DNA of 64,000 nt, taken from assembly GCA_013397865.1 (NCBI GenBank), contig VZTI01004088.1, forward strand, positions 4,950,781 to 5,014,780. Direction: 5' to 3'. Position numbers and translations under genes: made by a program. The notes under the pieces are model-generated. The model had not been told where the DNA came from, did no database searches, and saw only the letters and a program-made list of their open reading frames with translations. The DNA comes from Struthidea cinerea. Its lineage: Eukaryota; Chordata; Aves; Passeriformes; Corcoracidae. Position 1 is the stretch's first letter; every line of letters begins with the position of its first letter. Positions 37,160-49,011 of this stretch are shown piece after piece.

Positions 37160-38484
37160 TTTCCCTAACCTGAGAGTATACTGTGCCAATATTTTTGCTA
37201 GATGTTGCTCTTGCTTGGCCTGTGTACATCAGACATTTTCTAACAAAGTGAGAAAACTTAGAAACTGTTTACAATTTCATTTATACCAAATTTCAAGAAG
37301 ATTTTGATGTAGCTTTGAAAGTGGTTCAGTCCTCCAGCATAAGTATTTCAGCACATTCAGTGCCCCCCACTTTGTTCTTACAGCTATTGAGGTGGCCAGC
37401 TGGGGTCTCAATATTAGAATGTTGTTGTCCTGATATGTAGGTGAGACATCTTTATATATGAAAAAATGTAGTGTCCCATTAACATGGACAACTAGGTTGC
37501 GTGGACAACATGCCCACAACTTGTTGCAGATATTTAGGTCATTTTACAAAATAACTAAAGCTAGAAAATAAATCATAGCTGTCAAATCAAATAGAACCCA
37601 GGAGACCCCTGAACAATGATGGTGCCCCAGACCACCAAACATTAATTTGAATGATTGTGGGGAGCAAAAAGGCTAGAAATGTTTGGGAACATAACATTTT
37701 AAAATACACCAAGGAGTGATTGCTAGTTGCAGTACCCTGTAAGAGGTACTGGCAGGAAAAGCACAGTGGGTATTGCTATGTAAATGATCGCATCATGAAG
37801 TCCAGTGGTTTCACAAATTCCCAGGTGTTCTGCTACTGCTCCTCCTTCTTCCTCCAGCTTCTTATGCTGAAATAGAGCCCTGCATCACTAATTCTAAATA
37901 ATGAAATGAGCTGGGACTGTTTCTAAACCCAGTCGAAATGCTTTGAAGCCAATGTAGTTATGACAAGTATAATGTTTGCTGGCTATTTCTTAGCTTTTTT
38001 TTTTTGGTGACTGGTAGTTCTGCTTTGAATATGGTAGTAAGTATGCAAACAAATTCATCACCATGTTAAGAAGGAGACTAATTTCTATGTAAGGTAACCT
38101 ACAAGTCAAGATTATTACAGAAAATCTAACACTAGCTACATTGAACTTGGGCCAGCGATAACTAGAAAACAGGACATTTCTCAGATCTCCTACAAATGCA
38201 AGCTTCACTCTAGTTAAAAGAACTCTGACTGGAAATTCTCCATACAGCATGGATTTACATGCTGGATGTAAATTTTCTAGGATGTTTTTTTCAAAAACCT
38301 GCATTTAGATAGAAGTATTTTACAAAGTCTAAGCCCTAAGATTTTATATGTATCTTGATCTTTATTTTCCATTTTCATTTGTCTGTGTGTGCTGCAAGTA
38401 TATAAAAAGAAGAAAGGTGGGGTTTATTTGACTGTTTTGGATACAAAGAATCCAGAACAAATTCCAGTGTATTAGAAAAACTGC
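37160..38484. other. Unique stretch, no feature seen
   Basis: A 104-codon minus-strand frame (37990-38304) has no recognisable motif. No repeats were seen. Confidence 0.5.
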
Positions 38485-38500
38485 AAAAAAAAAAAAAAAA
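38485..38500 (+). repeat. Poly(A) run
   Basis: Sixteen consecutive A's with no associated retroelement body. Confidence 0.85.
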
Positions 38501-38770
38501 TCCTTCTTTAAATCCTGAGCCCATATGAACTAAATATTTGCAATCCTTCAGCCAAATAGTTGACAAGGTTTCTTGAGGACCCTATTCACTGAGCCTTAAA
38601 CAATCTAAACTTGGCTTTTTCTTTCATCTGTAAGAGAAACAAAACCAAAAACAACCGCAAACCAGAATAATTTGGAAGATGCTTAGTTAAGGCCCTTGTC
38701 TTTTATATTCAAACCCCTACTATTTGTTTCTTACACTTTTACACACATTTGGAAAGCTACCTACCCCTCT

Positions 38771-38810
38771 GTAGCAACACATTTTTTAATGCAGCAACAC
38801 ATTTTTTAAT
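38771..38810 (+). repeat. 20-bp tandem duplication
   Basis: GCAGCAACACATTTTTTAAT is present twice in tandem (38771-38790 and 38791-38810) with a single T/C difference in the first copy: a recent local duplication. Confidence 0.9.
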
Positions 38811-41800
38811 TCAGGAAAAAAAATTAACCTTGGCAGATTTTTTAAGGTACTAACTAGATTCCCTTACAATTAGGTTTTCCATGATATTATAAATATTTAT
38901 CTTGCATTTTTATTCCAGGCCATTCTTCTTCTCCAGACACTGTATGTCTCTTTAGCCTGCTCTGCACAAATTTCCTGTTGTCAGAGAAGCTTCAGAATTT
39001 ATTTTTAATTCTGGAACTCCTTCTGTCCCCTTCCGTCTTTAGCTATCAATCTTTTGAGGTGCTGTGTAGTTTATGATACGACAATGATTTTAAACCCAGT
39101 GAGTGGCACAACTGATTCACATCACAGCTTGTATCTCTGCACAGTGCAATCAGTAGCAGTGTATCGACTGTGGGGGCAGATACATGCCTCCTTTGTAGTG
39201 CCACGAACAAGGAACAAAATTCAGTGTGCCTTCTTCAGAGAGAAAAGCCATGGACTGTCTATAAAACCAGTAGGTTAGGTCTAGACTAGCAGCCATGTTC
39301 CCTGACCTCTACAAAAAGAGAACATTCCCAGAGACTTGTACCACTTCTTCGCAAAGCAAAAGATAGGTTTTTCATAAAGGAAGTGGATATACTATAGCTT
39401 CTTTCAGGGAGGAAATCAAATCAACCTATTGAGTGGTTTTGTAGGTCAAAAAAATATGGACTTTTTCTTTCTAAATTATTTGTGGCTTTCTTCTTGGAAA
39501 TTAATACTCCCCTCTTGTCTTATATTCATGACTTCATAAAAAAATCCATGGATATCTCTGAGCATATCAGAGCTATCTGACCATTCAAACAACACTGTTT
39601 ACATGCTAAAGATGAGGGCTCAGGGTGGGAAGTTGAGTATAAAGATCTGTTCTGTTTTGCCATAATCTCCATCTCCAGCCTCAGTCACTGAGAGTAGTTT
39701 TGCAATGCAAGCTGAACAGGAAAATTTATTCATTATAAAGCACTGTAAATCTGTACTGGATATATTCCTGGAAAGTCTAAGACTAGTTAAAGCACACATA
39801 TTCCTCTGTGTGTGGCAAGTGAAAACATTTTTAATAGCATTAAGGGCTCTAACCTGGAAGGTGCTAGGTATTTTCAGCAATGTGATTTGAGCCCTCCATT
39901 CTGAGGATGATTGACGGCTCTTAGGATCAGGCCCTCATTTTTCACCTAATAAATGAAATAATACAACAGTTTAATTTGAAATGACTTTGCCATAAACTTA
40001 TTTCTCTTTCAAAATGGGTTGGATATCAGTAGGATTAAATGTTCCGACTACAGAAAGAAATTCCCCCAAATGTAAGCTTTTAAATGCCCCTTCAAACAAT
40101 GATCAGATGTGGAAAGTTGAGATCTGTTTTCTCTGTGTGGCAGACTGGCAGCAACTGGACCGGGGCTTAGAATTTCTGCCTTCACTAACAGAATTTTGTT
40201 AGTAAGTCTGCCAAAACCAGGAAACTGCTGGCAGCTTTGGTGGAAAGTGGAGAATTCAGTGGGTTTTTTGTCATCCCAAAAGGTTTGCACTTATGAAGCG
40301 GTCTCTTGTATAATAAAGCCCATTTTTCTGATGTAAGAGATTTCAACAGCTTGTCAATGTTCCACAAGAAGCAAGAAGAAATTTTTCATTTGGTGCTGTA
40401 TGTAGAGGTGATAAAGATGCTGAAATGCCATGCTCTGTGTTCTCCCGTTTGGTGTATCAAGGATATGTAAGCAGAGTGAGAATGTAATTTAATTCGAGGT
40501 CAGCCACAGATGTTACATGAGGCCTCATGGAATGAAAAAAATGAATAATAAACAAAATTAAAAGCATCTATAATTGTCTTTATAGTCTGCCTGTTTTTTT
40601 GGAACAGCGTATTGTGGAAAGTGCTATAAATTACAGTTTGGGTAGGTCAGGTTCTTTGCATGTTATTTTGTTTTTTGATACTACTTGGTAGTGGGGAGAC
40701 AAGAGAGGAACCTAAGGATAAGAAGGTTTAGAATTTGTATCAGAAAGCTTTTTTTTTTGGTAGAAAAGTCTGTTTGACTCCCAAAGGAGGAGACAGAAAC
40801 TGGTTGCTTGATTCAAGTTAAATTTGAAGTGGACAAAGCACTCCAATGTATAGATAGAACTGGGGCATTCTGTGCTGTTGAATCTTTTCCAGCTCTACTT
40901 GCCATAGGCTATCATTTATGAGTCCTTGCCACTCATGTTTGGGAGAGTAGAATTTAACCTGACAGTTGTATGCAAACATTTAAAACAAAACCTATTGAAT
41001 TGTTTTGCCAAGAATGATACTGGTGTGTCCTAGAAAAAGAGAAACGTATAAAAAGAATCCAGGTTACAAGACATTATTTATTTTTTATTTGGAAGTAGTG
41101 TCAAATGGCTCACTAAAGTTTCTGAAGAGTTCTATGGGCTGCTGTGCCTCCTGTACATAAATATCCTCAGACAAAGCTCATGTAGATAAACATTCCCAGA
41201 CTTGGACTCGTTGCCAATTCAAATCCTTTTATATTGCTCTTTTCCTTATGTAGATCTAATATTCCCACTGCATTTCAGCAAAACAGCAATTTCTATTTAT
41301 AGTTTCTCTAGTCTATATTTGTTATAATGAATATGGATAATATATGCTCACAGAAGTTATTAATACTACTGCTATTACATGCATAGCAATTGCATGGTCC
41401 TGCTTTCCCAGGCATTCACATGGAAAGAATAGGAGAAAAATGTTTATATTTCTCTGCTTCATGAAAATATACCAGCAGCAGGGCACCCAAAGTGATGATG
41501 CCTGGATTGTTCTGAATTGTATGTAGAAAATCTTTTTTTTTCTCCATTGGAACACACTGTGTATCACTAGTGTTCCCAACATGTATCAAGGGCTTCTTGA
41601 ACATTTCATGTTACACCTATGAATGAATATTGACTAACAGCACTATATCAACATTGTCAAAATCCAATCCTAATATTTGACAACATCAAAGGGAGATAGG
41701 ATGCATTTGCTCTGATGGAGCTTGGACATGAGGGATGATGTGTAGTAAGAAGGAGTGGAAGAAAATAAGCCCTTGATATTAAAAGACTAGCATTCAGTGT

Positions 41801-41950
41801 TCTTAAAATATCTAACATTAACTATTAGTGAAGTTGATTTAAGTAAAGCTGAAATGTTCAGCCTAGCACATTCCTAATGTGTCTGTTTAACAGAGCCAGT
41901 TTGTGATATCATTGAGCTACTGTACGCAAAGAACAAATAAGGCTGTTTGT
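38811..41950. other. Unique stretch, no gene recognised
   Basis: A perfect 7-bp hairpin, ACTAACA-GAATTT-TGTTAGT, lies at 40184-40203. GGCAGACT (40139-40146) and AGTCTGCC (40205-40212) flank it as a second exact inverted pair. No repeat family or exon was seen. Confidence 0.5.
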
Positions 41951-41990
41951 TTTGGGGTTTTTTTTCCCTTCTTTTTTTTTTTTTTTTCCT
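41951..41990 (+). repeat. T-rich low-complexity tract
   Basis: Two T runs separated by CCCTTC, ending in CCTCC. The sequence after it (GGGCTGGATGGTCTTTC) is only faintly CR1-like and was not called. Confidence 0.8.
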
Positions 41991-42260
41991 CCTGAAAGAG
42001 TTGCAGAATTCTGGGCTGGATGGTCTTTCTTAATGTAAGTCACTGATTAATAAAATGTGTTATAATAGGTGTGACATGCACTTTAAGACTTTCAAAGCTA
42101 TGTAGTCTCCCATTAATTCAAGTGCAAATTGGAATATGGTTACATTCTGTTGAAATAAAGTGACTGAGACTTCAAGGGTCCCATTTCACTTACATTTATG
42201 AAGTTTGTGATAATTCACCACAGCAGCAAAAACTGGCAAGAACAGAGAGATTCAATTTGG

Positions 42261-42283
42261 TCTCTCTCTTTCTCTCTCTCCCC
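42261..42283 (+). repeat. CT-rich simple repeat
   Basis: TCTCTCTCTTTCTCTCTCTC, a short imperfect CT microsatellite. Confidence 0.9.
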
Positions 42284-45200
42284 TGTTTCCTAATGCTTAA
42301 TAAATTCTCCAGAAGAGAGATACACATATTATCTTCTCAGGACTGTTAGTTTAAGAAATGTACTGTTTGCTTTTTTCTTTTATAAATTAATTACAGTTGA
42401 ACCTTCTCCTAAATCCAGAGAAAATATTTCTGTTTGTAAAAAGGTTTTTCATACATTATGGCCTAATCCTGTATGATTTGACTGTGGTCATGATCTTTTT
42501 CTCACACTGTGGAAAACATGATTGCACTAGAAAACTCTTTTTTTCCCCCTGATATCCAGTGCCTTTCTGGAATTATACAAGTCATTCAAGTAGTTTACTT
42601 TCTTTCTTGTTTTTCTTGGAAAGATAATACTTGTGGGGGAAGAGTTGTGAGGAAGGGCTCAGCTTAGTCCTATGCAGCCTAGGAGCCTTTTAATCCACCT
42701 GTGCTAGGCAATGAGTCTGTGCCACTTGTGTTTTCTTTGTCTGTAGTTGTACGTTTTCCTCATACTTTTCTGGGTGCAATCCAATCAATGTCTAATTTCC
42801 GAAACTGACCCACTGAGAAGATTTATTTCATCATGTCTGTCCTGCAAACAATATTCATTCAGAAGTTTCAGGAAGGACTATTGACACACTTCAGAAAAAG
42901 AAAATGAGCAAGAGAAGGGAAGAGGTTTGCTTGAGCATTCCTTTGAATATGCATGTTAAGAACATTTTGAGGTCCTGGAATAGGCTGAGATTCAAAGAGC
43001 AGAACAATATTCACTGAGAATGTTCATGGGATAGCTTTGTTTATAGAGTGGTTGTCTCACAAACAAGAAAGAAAAGTATTTAGAAGGAGAAATAGGCACA
43101 AATGAGTGACCAGCTGTGGCTGTCATGTAATTACTTGAAATCAGAAAGCAAGGTATATCCATCCGTCTTTTAGAGGTAATATTTGTGCCTAAAATAAGTG
43201 AAAGCTTTAAAAATTGTGTGAGAGACTGACCTTCCTTAATCTTCTACATTTAATCTATTATGTTGATCTCATTACACTGCACCTGTCACACCTGGTATCT
43301 GTACATCAGGGAAGTAAAAAATGGTCAAGGCATCTAATAAGAAGTAGCCTTAAAGTCCTATTTTGCTTCTTATTCATGTCCTTGCTAAAAGTACTTGCAT
43401 AACACTTTCCATGGGAGAATCTCTGACACTGCACAGCTTCCCAGAGTGCTGGTGAAATAGCAGGCGATACTTTGCCCATCTCTGCCTTGAGAAAGCAAAG
43501 GAAGTTGCACATCTTTTTTGACAACAGAAAGCTTGTGAAATGAAGCCTGGAGAACACCACTGAAAATTAATTACTTTCCAATTTTGGTCAAAGTTTGGGA
43601 TATTTAAAAAGTCCTCATATTTTTAGAAATCAAAATATTTTAACTTATTACAATTGATACAATTCATGGAAGAACTGTGAGTCTGGGAGCAGCACTCCAG
43701 GCTCCTGCTCTCTTGCTCCAAATGGTGTGTAACCCTGCCTTTATATCAAATGTGTGAGTGAAATGAGGAGAGTAAGGTGATCCTGCTGGGCTATATCATA
43801 CTGCTTTGCAGCATGTATGGAAGGTACAACAGAGGCAGAGGTTATGCCACTGCTAGAGAAATCTGTTTTCACAAAGGGCTCTGTTTCATAATGAGACAGT
43901 AAACTGGAACAGAGAAAAATGTCAATGCCTCCTTCATTTAGTAGGAAATACTTTGAGCAGCCTGCAAGCAATTATTTTATTTAGTGGGTAGATATGTAAT
44001 TGCACTATATAGTTTTTAAGCATGAAGACGAAATAGCCCCACATGAAAAGCAAAAAGCCCTTTTTAGTGCTTATGAAAATAAACTGTTAAGCACCCAGCA
44101 GTGAAAGGGTCAAAATGGTTGTATTAACTGAACTCTCCTGAGGACATATGTTGTTTACAGTATACGTTTAAAATAATATTCCTGGCTAGTCAGGCTTTCC
44201 CTCAGGATAATGCAATTACAACTGTAACAGAGGATTAATTAAAGACTCTCCCATAGGTGTTGCTAGAGATCTTGAATCGACCAAAGGGGGATACATTACC
44301 AACTCAGCACAGAGGTGAACAGACCAGAGCTGTTCAAAATAATTAGTTAGGCACAAGGGCAGGGTTGAGCTTTTTGCCTCATTTATCTGATTTTGATTAA
44401 TACTGTAATTCCTTTTTTTTATGCAGAAGAGGCATATTGGTTCCCATTTGTGTATGAGAAATGAGTAAGGAAGATCAAGCTACTGAATAAGGAAATCAAT
44501 AGCAAATGAATTTATTCTGGTCCAGTGTCAAGTAGGATATAATTTTCTTTTCTTTTTTTTTTTTTTTTGACACCTGGTTTAAATGCTTGGCATCAAGGGG
44601 TAATTTTTCTGCCATGAAGGGAACAACAGTCCCGTTCATGCACAGTGCAGGCAGTGATGCAGTTGCATGACAAGCAACAGCCATGACATGAGAGAGTGTT
44701 AGAGATAGAGGCTCACCTCCCCATTTTTTTTTGCCTTCATAATCATCCATGCATGTACTTACAAAGTCTTGATAGAAGCTGCGTTATAGTAGTCAATCTG
44801 GCAAGGCCTCTAATTTGGAATCATGCGGTAAAGTTGAAAAAAATGAAGGTAGTCCCTTTCTCCAAAGGTCTTTTTGAGACAGAAAAAATTATAGCAATGC
44901 ACAATGTGTTATTTTAGAATGAAGGGTTAGTTTTTTTCATTTCTGTCTTGAAGTTCCTGTTCTGGATGAACATTCAATAGAGAAGATTGTGATCAAAGTT
45001 TAGATGACGTGTACAGAAGTCTTCATTAGAAATGAGTGAACACCTCTCTCCAAGGAGTGTACTGGGGAGATTTGGGCTAGATCCCTCATGCATCATAAGT
45101 TGTCAGCAGACCTACTTTGGGCTGTAAAGCTAATATTAAAGTTCCTTGGGCTGTTCTGGACATATATGCCCTGAGGTGTGTCAAGGCATTCTCCCATTAT

Positions 45201-46140
45201 GATGTTATATATTTGTGACATTTTTTCCATACAAAATCTGTACAACAATCTAAAAAGAGCATATTTAAATAAATCACAGAATCATTTATTTAGAACCTAT
45301 ATGAAAAAAAAATCTGATGAAGAAAGTGATGATCTCTTTATAGTGAATGTTTTATTCTCAAATCTAGAGGTCATATTCTCATGTGGGGCATATTATGCCT
45401 ATCTAAGAATATGATCCATTTTAAATATGTGGGAAATCTCTTTTGTCTGGCTAGGCTCATTTTGTCATAAGGAAGTACTGTGTCTGAAAGGTGGTAGAGT
45501 AAGATGAAATTAAAATTAGTTTATGTAATGTAAGTATTTGCTGTTTATGAAGTTTTCTTTCAGATAATATCAATATGAAAATTACAATAATATAATATAT
45601 TTCACTTATTTAGCCATAAACGTGGAGGCAACTTTGATGTTCCAATTTTTTCTTAATCAGTACGGACACTGAGCCTTTTAGTTCCTGAAGTAACTTGAGA
45701 GAAAGGACAAAATTCTAAAATGGTTTAAGGATATTTTTCAAATTTAACTCAAAATGGCAGAAAAATTGTGACCTAGAGGAGAAGTTAGATTTATTTGTGA
45801 AGGAAGTCTTAGGAAAGTGTTGCCTATTTCACTGCATGATAAATGTCCTTTTTATTGATATCAAGGCAGGTTTTGTAAAGAGTATTCAAGAGAATACTGC
45901 AAGGAGAAAATAAATTAATTGCCAAGAATAATATTAACATCTACTCTACCCATAATTTCCAAAGGCAACAGTTAGCAACATGACCCTGGTGGATTGTTAT
46001 GTGCCATCACGTTTCACAATTCCCCCTCGATAAAAGAGACACACTTCACTGAGAATCAGGAATCATGTGTGTTCATACAATTATACTTTTTAGTGATCTA
46101 AGAAAGTACAGTATCCTGTAAGAACACAGTTGTGTCCCAC
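42284..46140. other. Unique AT-rich stretch with one poly(T)
   Basis: Sixteen T's lie at 44553-44568. Otherwise I see no repeat family, exon or RNA gene. Confidence 0.5.
44553..44568 (+). repeat. Poly(T) run
   Basis: Sixteen consecutive T's, preceded by TTTTCTTTTC. It could be a reverse-strand poly(A), but no element body follows. Confidence 0.85.
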
Positions 46141-46170
46141 TGATGGTGTAGGGGTTTGCTCACATTTCTG

Positions 46171-46440
46171 TACACGTGTGAGCAGCAGATTTGCCAGCCA
46201 ATGGCGTCCGTGCCTCGGAGGTTTCCTTCTGCCTCTTCTTCAGATCTTGTCTTTGTATTGTACATTTGCACGTACCTATCAGCGCCTCCAGGACTGATTG
46301 CACTGCTCAACATGTGAGCAGTGTGCATGGCAAGCTTGACCTGCCTGCTAATAATGGAAGCGCGCGTCAGCTGTGTGTTTGTGGAGAGACTTCGTAGATC
46401 ACATGTGGTCACAACCTTACGCCTGCAGAAGACATACGTG
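46171..46440. promoter_or_regulatory. CpG-dense island-like patch
   Basis: I count about a dozen CpGs in roughly 265 bp (near 46175, 46205, 46209, 46216, 46271, 46283, three in CGCGCG at 46361-46366, 46393, 46420 and 46437). The rest of the window is strongly CpG-depleted. It contains a palindromic E-box CACGTG (46173-46178), CAGCTG, and a CACATGTGGTCAC patch. The longest open frame of the window (138 codons, minus strand, 46098-46514) runs through it. It could be a small unmethylated promoter or enhancer island, a constrained element, or a coding exon. Confidence 0.45.
46276..46422 (-). other. Candidate internal coding exon, 147 bp (speculative)
   Basis: On the minus strand an acceptor-like TATGTCTTCTGCAG precedes 46422. 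A donor-like GATAG followed by GTACGTG ends the exon at 46276. The interval is 147 bp, a multiple of three, with the same phase at both ends, so it could be included without shifting frame. One phase is fully open; the other two stop within the first ten bases. The predicted peptide is mixed polar with Ser/Thr/Arg and an HTAHMLSSAISPGGAD end; I recognise no family. High CpG is compatible with coding or with a regulatory island. Without alignment or RNA evidence this remains a guess. Confidence 0.2.
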
Positions 46441-46586
46441 AAGCTGTGCATGTGGAACTTGTTTTGATAAAGGTAGGACAGTGCAGGCAGGTAATACTTT
46501 TTCTTTTTTTGCAAGCTTTTGCATTTCTGTTCGTTTCATAGAACCTGGGTTCTCATGTTCTCGCCTACTGGAGGTCCCTTTTGCAG

Positions 46587-46605
46587 CTGTCACTAGATGG
46601 TGCTA
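46587..46605 (+). promoter_or_regulatory. CTCF-like motif
   Basis: CTGTCACTAGATGGTGCTA matches the 19-position CTCF consensus YDRCCASYAGRKGGCRSYV at 17 positions, including the AGATGG core. AGCTG/CAGCT arms flank it. It lies about 150 bp from the CpG-dense patch and just before a TATA-like box. Occupancy is unknown. Confidence 0.5.
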
Positions 46606-46609
46606 GCTG

Positions 46610-46633
46610 TATAAAAGAGGTGTCCCCTCTTTT
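46610..46633 (+). promoter_or_regulatory. TATA-like box overlapping a perfect hairpin
   Basis: TATAAAAG (46610-46617) is a full-consensus TATA box. AAAAGAGG (46613-46620) and CCTCTTTT (46626-46633) form an exact 8-bp stem with a five-base loop. If it is used, a plus-strand start would fall near 46640. Downstream text shows no ATG-initiated long frame, so any transcript would be non-coding or begin with a UTR exon. In AT-rich DNA such boxes arise by chance; the nearby CpG patch and CTCF-like site raise the interest. Confidence 0.25.
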
Positions 46634-46640
46634 CCTTCTC

Positions 46641-47499
46641 CGATTCAGGCCTTGCTCTCTCAAGGACCCTGAGTGCTTTGGCTCAGTGCAAGAGATGTAT
46701 TTCCACTGAGTACTGGGAATCCAGAGTAGCTGCTTTGTCCCTAACAGCTAATAGGTCAATAGGGATTAATTAGGGAATTGCCAGAGGTTTGGATTTACCT
46801 TGCATGTGGGTTTCTTATGAACACAAAGGAGATTAGTTGTTCTGCCAGCATTTTCAAGGGAGCTTAAGATAAGTAGAGGACCACTAGTTTTATTTTGGCA
46901 TTGTCTCATCTTTGACCAGAAGGAGGTTTGTCCTTTATCAAGTCTGCTAGAAAGTAAACTTCTTTCTCACAAAATACAGGAATCTCCTATAATTCAAAAG
47001 CCAGCCTGACAGAGGACTGGGAGCATCTGAGAGTGAACGGCTCTTGGAGAGGTGGAAAGGGGAGCGCTGCATCTCAGAGAAATGAGCTTTGCCCATATTT
47101 TTTGTGGGGTATTAAAGCCTGTTTGAATGGTCCCTTTGAGTCTTAGCAAATATAGAAGCAGACCCTAAAATATTATCTTTTACTCAGAAAGTGTTTGGAT
47201 TAAGGCCCTGGATTAAGGATGCTGGAAAGTCTGTGGAGGCTGGAAGATGAAAATAAGTGGAAGGACTAGACAGACAACAGCATAAATTGAGTTTTCCCTC
47301 CTGTAGGATTTCTTCACTATTTTTAATGGTATCTGACTGAAAGACAAAACCTCCCTGAGACCAAACCTTCATGTCCTTGGCCTCAGGAAGAGCTTAGCTA
47401 AAGAAGGCACCAGTCAAAGACATCAGGTTTTCACCCTCAGCAATAAAAGCCTTTTCCTTGTTGTAAAAGCAGGGCACATTTCACTCAAATGGGGAGAGA
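46641..47499. other. Unique stretch, no gene recognised
   Basis: No repeat family or open frame of note. CTCAGTG (46682-46688) and CACTGAG (46704-46710) form an isolated 7-bp inverted pair. Confidence 0.5.
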
Positions 47500-47920
47500 T
47501 GCTAAGTGCAGTGACAATTGTTTCCCAGGGAGAATGTTTCGGCAGGAAGCCAGTATTTAATCACATAGCCACATCACATCATTACAGAGCGTCACTCAGT
47601 GCAACCACTTGATGCAGTGCACCGCACCTCCGCAGCATAATGCTGGCTCCCTGCCAACAATTTAGAGAAAACTTCTATCAGCTTTTATAATTGCTTTCCG
47701 TGAAGAAACAACCCAGTGAAATGGCAGGGCCAGAATGGGGACTAAAGGGAGAGTTATGAGACCACAAAGTTCCCAGACTTCCAAGTGGCACCTGTTAGCC
47801 AGCAATTAAATTACTGGCCAACCTCAGAAGTCCACCACAACTGGCACTAATTGTCAGCCTTGCTGGCAGTCTCCTCACAGAAACCAAGGAGTAAACCTAT
47901 GTAAAGATAGAGCAGCTCAC
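47500..47920. promoter_or_regulatory. Conserved-element-like block with homeodomain palindrome
   Basis: GCCAGCAATTAAATTACTGG plus C (47798-47818) is a 21-bp near-palindrome. GCCAG/CTGGC outer arms and AATT/AATT inner arms overlap homeodomain cores. The block also keeps CpGs (near 47550, 47589, 47623, 47632 and 47699) and a CACTAATTGTCAGC core near 47842. It is repeat-free and closed in every frame. The texture is that of a vertebrate developmental enhancer; this is inference. Confidence 0.3.
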
Positions 47921-48165
47921 TTTACCTCAAAAGTGATGCTGGCATGGGGCAATATTTGACTCTTCTACATGCATCCTGTAGCGGAGCTGGCTGCTTAGCA
48001 TAGCACAGCACTATATATGCATGTTTACATTATCATTGCAAAAACGCTGTTGGCCATACATGGAAAGTAAAAGCCTACTAGAATGCTTATGACGATGTGT
48101 GCTCTCCTACATGCTATCTACATCATTTTACATGAGCCAGCTATGTCACTTCTCCCCAAAGGTGG

Positions 48166-48789
48166 CTACAGGTATCCTGGGCAGCATTAGACAAAGTATT
48201 TCCAAAGAGGGGTGAACCTTCTCCTCTACTCAGTGCTGGTGAGGCCACTCCTGGAGCACTGTGTCCAGTTCTGGGCTGCCCAGTAGCAGAAAAATATCCC
48301 CAGTAAAAGAGAGACATGGAGCTATTGGAAAAAGTCCAGTAAGTGGCATGAAGATGGTTAAGGGACTGGAGAATTTCTCATAAGAAAACACTGAGAGAGC
48401 TGGGACTGTTCAGCCTGGAGAAGAGAGGGCTCAGGGGGGATCTTACCAATGTATACAGGTATCTGAAGAGAGTGTGTAAGGAAGATGGAGTCAGGATCTT
48501 ATCAGTGGTTTCCAGTGACAGGACCAGATACAGTGGGCAAACTGAAAGACGGGAGTTTCTGTCTGAACATCAGGATATAGGTTTTTTCCCCAGTGAGAGT
48601 GATGAAGCACTGGCACAAGTTGTACAGAGAACTTGTGGAGTTTCCATCCTTGGAGATATTGAAAACCTGTCTGGATATAGTCCTGGGCAACTGGCTTTAG
48701 CTGGCTCTATTTCAGCAGGAGGGTTGGTCAAAGTGACCTCCAGAGGTCCTTTCCAGCCTCAACTGTTCTGCTGTATTGTGATTCTGTGA
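48166..48789 (+). mobile_element. CR1 LINE, 5'-truncated, about 620 bp with 3' end
   Basis: The landmarks in order are GTATCCTGGGCAGCATTAGA, CTCCTCTACTCAGTGCTGG, GTGAGGCCACTCCTGGAGCA, CTGTGTCCAGTTCTGGGCTG, CTGTTCAGCCTGGAGAAGAG, GGGCTCAGGGGGGATCTTA, CAGAGGTCCTTTCCAGCCTC and a terminal TTGTGATTCTGTGA. It covers the pol end plus 3' UTR in sense orientation. The 105-codon frame at 48472-48789 lies wholly inside it and is not a host gene. Confidence 0.94.
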
Positions 48790-49011
48790 CACTCATGATA
48801 CAATAATATGAAAAAGAGTACCAAGACCATGACTGAAATAGGCAAATAATGCAGTTTTAAAACCACAGTAAACTTTCTTGGTCTTATCTGGCTAAATCTT
48901 AAGCACAGGCATTAAAGTCTATAAGAACACATATTGATTCAGGCTGAACTCTGAACATTAGTCTGTTAGGACTACTCTTCTGCCTATATCTGCTCACTCT
49001 CATGACCAGTA

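Noticed and set aside
40139..40212. Two stacked inverted repeats as a pre-miRNA
   Set aside because: The 5' arm has about 37 unpaired bases between the two stems, unlike a miRNA hairpin.
41999..42045. GGGCTGGATGGTCTTTC as a CR1 3' end
   Set aside because: Too short and lacks the TTCCAAC and ATTCTATG anchors.
46682..46710. CTCAGTG/CACTGAG hairpin as a microRNA precursor
   Set aside because: Only 7 bp of pairing with no extension, and neither arm matches a miRNA I recognise.
48472..48789. 105-codon plus-strand open frame
   Set aside because: It lies entirely inside a CR1 copy and is a shadow of the element, not a host gene.
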